Source: an uncultured Flavobacteriales bacterium (GTDB lineage Bacteria; Bacteroidota; Bacteroidia; Flavobacteriales_D; Parvicellaceae). Taken from it: 64,000 nt of DNA. Of this stretch, positions 58,733-64,000 are shown one piece after another. Under the pieces are notes generated by a model, which ran no database searches, had not been told where the DNA came from, and saw only the letters and a list, made by a program, of their open reading frames with translations. Position 1 is the first letter of the stretch. Each line of letters starts with the position of its first letter. Made by a program: the position numbers and the translations under genes. The DNA lies in contig CALSRM010000003.1 of assembly GCA_943788755.1 (NCBI GenBank), positions 1,550,001 through 1,614,000 on the forward strand. Direction: 5' to 3'.

Positions 58733-60019
58733 GTGACAAAATTGGAAAAAATACTAATAATATCCTATTTCTATCCTCCATGTAATTTAACTGCTTCTCA
58801 AAGAGTCGAAAGTTGGGCGAAATATTTAAACAAATCTGGATATTATCCGATTATTATAACGAGAAAATGGGAAAAACAGGTAAAATCTTTTGATGATTGT
58901 CATTATTCTACTTCAAAAGAAGTATTAATTGAGAAAAACGAAACTTATGAAGTCTATTATTGTCCATATTCTGCAAATTTAAGAGATCGATTACATACAG
59001 AAAAAAGGTTTCTATTTTTCAAAAAGGCTCTTTCTGTTATAGAAGTTGTTTTTCAGAACATTTGGGGTAGATTATGTCCTTACAATAATTTCTTGGCGGA
59101 GGCAGAAGATATAATCAACTCTGAACATAAAATTCATGCCGTTATTATCAGTGGCAATCCATTCGTACAGTTCAAGTTTGGCTATGAAATAAACATGAAA
59201 TATAATATTCCATGGATTGCTGATTATCGCGACGCTTGGACTACAAGTACAATAAATAATATTTCTGGAAGTCGAATAAAAAAGGTTCTAAATCGGTACC
59301 AACAATATTTTGAAAAAAAATGGGTAAAAAGGGCTAGTTACATTACGGCTAGTTCAATGCCTATAGGTAAAAGTGTTGGAGAAATGGTTGGATTAGAATC
59401 AGAAGCTATATACAATGGTTTTGAGCCCTCTGATTTTCTTCCGTATGCCGATACACCAAAAATTAAAAATTATTTCCAGATAGCATATATAGGTACTCTC
59501 TATGATGGTCAGGATATTTCCATATTTATAGAAGCTTATAAACGATTTATTCAAGCAAAAAAACCAAGCTGTAAATTATTTTTCCCAGGCCTTGATCTAG
59601 ATTTAGCTCAAAAAACCAGAGTAGAAAAATTATTAAAGGGTTACGAGAATTACTATAAAACTTCTTTAAGAATTCCTAAATCTGAAATTTTAAAAATTGA
59701 GAAGGAATCTCATTTACTTTTACATGTTGCTTGGAAAGGTCATGCGGGTATAATAGCCAGTAAGATATATGAATATATTGGCTCAGGATCAAAAATTATT
59801 GTAGCGCCCGGAGATGGAGGTTCTATTGATGAGATTGTTAAGACATCAAGATCTGGATTCATCTTTGATGATGTCAATTCTGTTTATGCTTTTCTTTGCA
59901 ATGAATATGATAAGTTTATGCAGAATGAGGATGTAAGCCAAATGGATAATGAGTTAAGAATGCAATTTTCAAGGGAAAGTCAGGCAATTAAGCTGGGTTT
60001 AATGTTAAATAAGATATAA
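58733..60019 (+). CDS. Glycosyltransferase family 4-like
   Basis: About 428 residues from GTG 58733 (VTKLEKILIISYFYPPCNLT); the TTG at 58742 is an alternative. A longer reading upstream would overlap the other strand and is not conserved. It contains ASQRVESWAKYLNKSGYYP, the N-terminal helix of WbuB-like GT4 enzymes, IISGNPFVQFKFGYEINMKY, WIADYRDAWTTSTINN and a donor domain with IAYIGTLYDGQDISIFI and LLHVAWKGHAGIIASKIYEYIGSG, then IIVAPGDGGSIDEIV. The following asnB begins 1 bp after its stop, so they are co-transcribed. Confidence 0.88.
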   Translation: MTKLEKILIISYFYPPCNLTASQRVESWAKYLNKSGYYPIIITRKWEKQVKSFDDCHYSTSKEVLIEKNETYEVYYCPYSANLRDRLHTEKRFLFFKKALSVIEVVFQNIWGRLCPYNNFLAEAEDIINSEHKIHAVIISGNPFVQFKFGYEINMKYNIPWIADYRDAWTTSTINNISGSRIKKVLNRYQQYFEKKWVKRASYITASSMPIGKSVGEMVGLESEAIYNGFEPSDFLPYADTPKIKNYFQIAYIGTLYDGQDISIFIEAYKRFIQAKKPSCKLFFPGLDLDLAQKTRVEKLLKGYENYYKTSLRIPKSEILKIEKESHLLLHVAWKGHAGIIASKIYEYIGSGSKIIVAPGDGGSIDEIVKTSRSGFIFDDVNSVYAFLCNEYDKFMQNEDVSQMDNELRMQFSRESQAIKLGLMLNKI

Positions 60020-60020
60020 A

Positions 60021-61924
60021 ATGTGCGGGATAACAGGTTATATTGATTTTAATAAGCAATCGTCTAACGAGGTTTTAGAGGCGATGACTAATTCATTGGA
60101 TCATCGCGGCCCAGATGGTAGTGGTGTTGATCTGCACTCGGAAAGTGAATTCCAAGTAGGTTTCGGTCATCGAAGATTGTCAATCATTGATCTTACTGAA
60201 AATGGCAAACAACCAATGCGGTTTAATCAGTTTTCGATTACTTTTAATGGCGAAATTTATAATTACAAGGAAATAACAAAAGAATTAGAACAGCTAGGAC
60301 ACATCTTTAATTCCTCATCGGATACCGAAATGATATTGCATGCATATGCGCAATGGGGTTCAAAGTGTTTAGAGAAAGTTTATTGGAATGTTTGCTTTTG
60401 TAATTTATGACAAAGAAAAACAAGAAGTTCTTTGTGCGTAAGAGATAGAGTAGGAGTTAAACCTTTTTTTTATTATTGGAACGACGGTTTGTTTTTGTTT
60501 GGATCAGAACTAAAGGCTTTTCATCAGCACCCTTCTTTTCAAAAAGAAATTAATTTGGATGCTGTTGCTGCATTTATGCAATATGGTAATGTGCCTACAA
60601 ATCATTGCATTTTTCAAAATTGCAGCAAATTAAAACCTGGTCATTATTTACTATTTGATTTAAAAACGAAAAAACACAATTCGAAATGTTATTGGAATGT
60701 TTACGATGCTTACAATAGTCCCAAGCAAAGCATTTCCATGGAAGAAGCAAAAGCAGGAACAGAAACCATATTACAATCGGCTTTTGAGTATAGAATGGTT
60801 GCGGACGTTCCTGTAGGCGTGTTTTTAAGCGGAGGTTATGACAGTGCTTGTGTAACCGCTTTATTGCAAAAAGACAGGACAGATAAGTTGAAAACTTTTA
60901 CGATTGGTGTTCCGGATATTGGTTTGAACGAGGCTCCTTATGCTAAAGATGTAGCCAAGCATTTGGGAACAGATCATCATGAATATGCATGTACGCAAAA
61001 AGAAGCAATCGATTTAATTGATGATTTGCCCTATTATTATGATGAGCCGTTCGCCGATAGCAGCGCTCTTCCAACTACGTTGGTGAGTAAAATGGCAAAG
61101 AAAAAGTAACGGTTGCGCTCAGTGCTGATGGTGGTGATGAAATATTTGCAGGGTATAATCGCTACGATTATTTAATTCGTTACGGGAATAAACTCAATAA
61201 AATACCCGGTTTTGCGCGAAAGTCTCTAGCGGGATTAATGAATGTGATTCCTTCTAATAGCATTCCTCTTCTAAAGAATAAATATAATTTTCATAATCGC
61301 TACGAAAAATTAAAGGGAATATTGAAAGATCCTTCTCCCGAAAAAATAATGTTGAGTTTGAGTCAACAATATACAGATGAGCAAATTCAAGAAGTATTGA
61401 AAGATTCTGTGATGTGTTAGATACTGCATACATTAGTAATGAATTAAAAAAAGACACGTTTTCTCCATTAGCTTATATGATGGCGATAGATTACCAAACG
61501 TATTTGGTAGACGATATAATGCAAAAAGTTGATCGAGCTACTATGAGTGTAAGCTTAGAAGGTAGAGAGCCATTTTTGGATCACCGTATTATTGAGTGGG
61601 CGGCTACACTGCCTGATACATTCAAATACCATAACGGAGTAAAAAAGCATCATTCTTAAAGAAATTGTGCATCAATATATTCCCAAGGAAATGATGGATC
61701 GCCCTAAAATGGGTTTTGCAATTCCTATTGCTAAATGGATGAATGAAGAATTAAAAGAACGTATTGATTCATTTATTAATGAAAAGAACATTGTTGAACA
61801 AGGGATTTTTAATTGGGAATATATTTCAAAATTAAAGACAGATTTTTATAACGGAAAAAAGGAATACGATACCAAATTATGGTACGTTTTAATGTTTCAG
61901 ATGTGGTATGCAAAATGGATGTAA
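60021..61924 (+). CDS. asnB: Asparagine synthase (glutamine-hydrolysing), glycan-locus type (four frameshifts)
   Basis: About 634 residues. The Ntn-type glutaminase starts [12 protein letters not shown] with catalytic Cys2, then [24 protein letters not shown] and [11 protein letters not shown]. The synthase half has the ATP loop [67 protein letters not shown] and [19 protein letters not shown]. Shifts lie near 60385-60430, 61107, 61418 and 61655. In O-antigen and exopolysaccharide loci such enzymes amidate uronic acids or other sugar acids rather than aspartate, which suits a locus that appears to make a diacetamido-uronate. Confidence 0.9.
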
Positions 61925-61975
61925 ATTTTCATATTTGTCATTCAGAAGAACATTCCTTCTCATTCAGACGACCTT

Positions 61976-62498
61976 TTAGGACTGATCATCCGGGGAGACG
62001 GAAACACTACTAGGTTTGTCTTGAGCTACTAGTTCATCTATTTCTTCGTGAAGCGCCTTATGAAGTTTGTTATAGTGGGTAAAAGAATGAAGTACCATTA
62101 CTCCAGCTTTGACCTCTGCATTCAAGTTACCTTGGAAGTGAACCATATGAGGGTCGCCATTATGATTTTAAACCACCTTCGAAAGGCTCCAGCTCTTTTC
62201 ATTGCCTCGCCATCCCCATGTTCACAAATATATGCAAGAATTGATTCGGGTTGGTTTATAAAGAAAGCTCTGACTATTGCGACTGCAGTTAATTAAATTT
62301 TGAAATCAATGGGTTTGTCCTTCTTGACAGACTTTATTTCTTCGATGTTAAAATGATCGATTACGGCTTCAATCTCAATTCCGAAGAGACTAGGTTCTTT
62401 GTCGTTTATAAAGAAAAAACAGGAATAAACACTCTAATTATCTGTAGTGAATTCATAATGACCGTCTTCATTCTATACAAATTTATAGGGGTTGCACA
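61976..62498 (-). pseudogene. Degraded DUF6169-like gene
   Basis: One frame reads NEDGHYEFTTDN, SVYSCFFFINDKEPSLFGIEI, LTAVAIVRAFFINQPESILA and YICEHGDGEAMKRAGAFRRW, interrupted by TAG at 62473-62475, TAG at 62434-62436 and TAA at 62293-62295. A shift near 62165 then leads to NGDPHMVHFQGNLNAEV and LHKALHEEIDELVAQDKPSS, ending at 61976. This pattern (YEFTTD..., ILxYICExGDG, RxxxFxRWF) is how I remember DUF6169 proteins of Bacteroidota. Because all three stops lie in one continuous frame they are substitutions, not indels. The gene is therefore probably dead rather than misread. A plus-strand frame at 62048-62296 is its shadow. Confidence 0.6.
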
Positions 62499-62635
62499 AC
62501 TCTGACACCTAAATCCTTCTCTACTTCTTTCAGACTCTCACCACCTCTAACTCTAGTTTTTAGGGCTAGTTTAGTTTCTGCTAATTGCTTTATTAATGCA
62601 GCTTTTTGTTTGATGTTTTTCTTTTTAGACTCCAT
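62483..62635 (-). CDS. 50-residue conserved-looking small protein upstream of the DUF6169-like gene
   Basis: Reads MESKKKNIKQKAALIKQLAE, then TKLALKTRVRGGESLKEVEK and ends DLGVRVVQPL at TAA 62483. It is a short basic, helical protein with no cysteine. Its end overlaps the beginning of the DUF6169-like frame, the two-gene arrangement I recall for this family. Unlike its partner it has no internal stop. It could be a small regulatory or antitoxin-like partner, but that is inference from size and overlap only. Confidence 0.5.
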   Translation of the reverse strand: MESKKKNIKQKAALIKQLAETKLALKTRVRGGESLKEVEKDLGVRVVQPL

Positions 62636-62714
62636 ACAATTGGTTATCTGATATATAAATATACGTAAAAGAGTACTAAATGTTTTGAATAATCAAGCCT
62701 TTTTATCCCTCACA

Positions 62715-62947
62715 CAGGGCAAACTCACACTTTCTCATTTTTAGTGATAATAATTAAAAATTAGCAATAATTTAATTGTTTTTGTAGCTTTTGTCAGTTC
62801 GAGTGTTCCGATTTTATTCATCGGAATATATCGAGAACAAAAAAGCTTATTCTCGATACACTTCTCGTTCCTCGAAGCACTCGAACTGACAGCTTTTTAC
62901 TGTTTTAACAAAATTAACTGTTGTAAAAAAAGTGTGAGTTTGCCTTG
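62715..62947. mobile_element. MITE-like element with 19-bp terminal inverted repeats and 10-bp target duplication
   Basis: Left end CAGGGCAAACTCACACTTT (62715-62733) and right end AAAGTGTGAGTTTGCCTTG (62929-62947) are inverted repeats with one mismatch. The bases ATCCCTCACA lie directly outside both ends (62705-62714 and 62948-62957), as expected of a target duplication. There is no room for a transposase in 233 bp, so it would move only in trans. The interior holds the palindrome at 62793-62890. The 10-bp duplication falls in the range known for some IS4-group elements, but the parent element was not identified. Confidence 0.7.
62793..62890. repeat. Dispersed palindromic repeat
   Basis: Outer arms GTCAGTTCGAGTG and CACTCGAACTGAC pair across 98 bp, and an inner pair ATCGAGAA / TTCTCGAT flanks an AAGCTT centre. 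The 18-bp piece at 62861-62878 occurs again, inverted, at 63414-63431. Similar TCAGTTCGAGTG palindromes are common between genes of flavobacteria. Confidence 0.65.
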
Positions 62948-63019
62948 ATCCCTCACACGTAAAACTTAGTGAGCACGTTAAAAAAGGTTAGATTTGAGTT
63001 ACACAATTAATTCAATAGA

Positions 63020-63214
63020 ATGGACCTAAGTTCCCTTATTTTACCGACCGAATTTCATAATCATTTTACGAGGATAGAAGTTTTGGAATTATGTGACATT
63101 TCCACAAAGGAGCATATTTTAGAACTTCATTTAGAAGAGAAGAATAATCTTCCGTCAGGATATCCTTCTTCAGAATATGAATCAAAAGGATTTTATCCCT
63201 TGATTGAAAACTGA
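63020..63214 (+). pseudogene. Fragment of ISAon1-type IS, N-terminal-region ORF
   Basis: 64 residues: MDLSSLILPTEFHNHFTRIE, then LELHLEEKNNLPSG and YESKGFYPLIEN before a stop. The start, the LHLEEKN strand and the ESKGFYP segment match what I know of the about 120-residue N-terminal-region protein that precedes the ISAon1 family transposase in Bacteroidota. The usual continuation with QDFPIRGK and the basic zinc-like part is missing, and no transposase frame follows. So this is a truncated, dead end of an insertion sequence. The MITE-like element lies just upstream (62715-62947) and may have inserted into its terminal region. Confidence 0.65.
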
Positions 63215-63509
63215 AAACTGGTTATAGTTTTCGGATTCCCGGGATTAGCAAAGAGGAATAGAAATTACAAGGTTATTTGCTGCTATTTATCTTTTGAGTG
63301 AATCATGAAGTTCCCAAAGTATTTGCAGTCTTTATGGATGTACAAACGACTAGTATTTTCGGCCTTTTTTGATTGATTGAAGTATCGAGTAAAAGGTTTA
63401 GTAAGACCGAATAGCTTCGAGGAACGAGAAGATCATTTGGCCGCACTTAAGCTTTGCGCTGATGGTGATTGAATATCAAAAGTAGCCGCATAGTAAGCGT
63501 CCTTTTTTG

Positions 63510-63541
63510 CCTACTTTTTTTGACGCAGGAAAAAAAGTAGG
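63510..63541. repeat. Hairpin with CCTACTTTTTTT arms
   Basis: CCTACTTTTTTT (63510-63521) pairs with AAAAAAAGTAGG (63530-63541) around TGACGCAGG. The A/T tracts are compatible with a terminator, but no gene ends nearby, and the same hairpin type recurs in intergenic DNA of related bacteria, so a dispersed repeat is as likely. Confidence 0.5.
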
Positions 63542-63665
63542 AAGAGTTGCTCTTTACAAACTATTCGATAAAAAGTCTTTCTAATCATTCATTTTGAATT
63601 CAATAGCTTTTCGGCCCCCACTGAGCTGACTCTACTGAGCTGGTCGAAGTGCTGAAGGCACTAGA

Positions 63666-63710
63666 GTTCTGAATGAAATTTTTCTAGTAATGTTTTGCGT
63701 CATTCAGAAC
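63666..63710. repeat. 11-bp inverted repeat
   Basis: GTTCTGAATGA at 63666-63676 and TCATTCAGAAC at 63700-63710 form a perfect 11-bp stem with a 23-base loop. A related TCATTCAGA piece lies at 61938, on the other side of the scar. It looks like another intergenic repeat family. Confidence 0.45.
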
Positions 63711-63836
63711 AATGTACAATAGTTTAAAATAATTGTCCATTACCTTCGGTGATAACGCTTCGCTAAGTGCGAATGCTTCCTGTTTTTTCATCGGGATTGT
63801 ATCGAGAATAGATATTTTTATTATCCCAAACTCATC

Positions 63837-64000
63837 CTAAATATTTCTTTTTTCCTTTTTGGTGTTTAAAGAATAAATCAAATAAATAGCTGAGAAATAA
63901 TAGGGCATAAATGGAATTTTATAGCGTGTTAATGCTCCAAAATTAGTGCTAGCCATTCCCACTCCAAAGGCGAGTAATAAACTAAAGAATATGGAGTATA
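63837..64000 (-). CDS. Partial polytopic membrane protein, C-terminus
   Basis: The last about 54 residues of a minus-strand gene that continues beyond the right edge. It reads IFFSLLLAFGVGMASTNFGAL, then TRYKIPFMPYYFSAIYLIYS and ends KKEKRNI at TAG 63837. The TNFGAxxRYKIPFMP segment between two final helices is one I associate with large membrane proteins of Bacteroidota polysaccharide loci (polymerase- or GT39-like). This suggests the glycan locus continues past the scar. Family assignment is tentative because so little is visible. Confidence 0.6.
   Translation of the reverse strand, partial: YSIFFSLLLAFGVGMASTNFGALTRYKIPFMPYYFSAIYLIYSLNTKKEKRNI

Larger units (their letters stand above)
63215..63836. 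other. Repeat-rich noncoding stretch of 622 bp
   Basis: No open frame I can support. It contains a second inverted copy of an 18-bp piece of the dispersed palindrome (63414-63431), the hairpin at 63510-63541, two copies of ACTGAGCTG near 63620 and 63633, an 11-bp inverted repeat at 63666-63710, and ATCGGGATTGTATCGAGAA near 63790, which resembles part of the palindrome. It reads as decayed insertion-sequence and intergenic-repeat material between the end of the glycan locus and the next gene. Confidence 0.55.

Noticed and set aside
62048-62296. 82-codon plus-strand frame
   Set aside because: It is antisense to the DUF6169-like pseudogene and has no recognised motif.

Overview
The window looks like the chromosome of a marine-type Bacteroidota bacterium (Flavobacteriales or a near relative). 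The DNA is AT-rich and the proteins are typical of that group: a type IX secretion (T9SS) substrate with SprB repeats and a C-terminal sorting domain, Bacteroidota-style UvrA, a TSP3-linked outer-membrane barrel, an ISAon1-type insertion-sequence fragment, and TAnnTTTG-like promoter elements. No rRNA, tRNA or CRISPR array was seen. Many conserved genes (uvrA, wzc, asnB, rfbF, rfbG, menB, menD, dacB and others) are broken by single-base shifts, mostly at homopolymer runs. I read these as sequence errors and annotate each gene over its full span. One locus near 62.2 kb carries three in-frame stops and looks truly dead.

Layout. 1-8 kb (mostly minus): an outer-membrane barrel protein with an EF-hand, a LOG-family hydrolase, uvrA, a lytic transglycosylase, a MraY/WecA-type sugar-phosphate transferase and rfbC. 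8-12.6 kb (minus): wza and wzc for polysaccharide export, then a GT4 glycosyltransferase. 12.8-18.4 kb: dacB (PBP4) on plus, then a minus menaquinone group menI-menF-menD and menB. 18.4-23.9 kb (minus): a 1716-residue secreted serine protease with seven SprB repeats, preceded by a small lysine-rich exported protein. 24.2-31 kb: housekeeping and signalling genes (OmpR-type regulator, PqiA-like protein, CoA-binding protein, zinc-ribbon protein, rsmE, TPR protein, YihY/BrkB, nadC, rlmH).

31.1-62 kb is a large surface-polysaccharide locus, mainly on plus and tightly packed with ATGA, TAATG or directly abutting stop/start junctions. It starts with an oxidoreductase-acetyltransferase-aminotransferase trio of the diacetamido-uronate type. 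Next come methyltransferases, a GtrB-like GT2, a NodB-like deacetylase, and an epimerase/aminotransferase pair. A lone minus-strand 639-residue membrane protein follows, then Wzm/Wzt. After that is a CDP-deoxysugar module (rfbF, rfbG, 3,5-epimerase-like, C-methyltransferase, aminotransferase, acyltransferase) and a run of GT2, GT4, GT61 and FkbM enzymes around an unusual three-part kinase protein. The locus closes with asnB. The window therefore holds parts of two export routes: Wza/Wzc, and Wzm/Wzt with a Wzt carbohydrate-recognition tail.

62-64 kb is a scar: a dead DUF6169-like gene with its small partner still open, a 233-bp MITE-like element with 19-bp terminal inverted repeats and 10-bp flanking direct repeats, an ISAon1-type N-terminal fragment, dispersed palindromes, and at the edge the C-terminus of another membrane protein. 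The most interesting candidates are the NDPK-like/nucleotidyltransferase-like/kinase protein at 52.4-54.2 kb as a possible chain-terminating or modifying enzyme, the 639-residue membrane protein at 39.5-41.4 kb, and the MITE.
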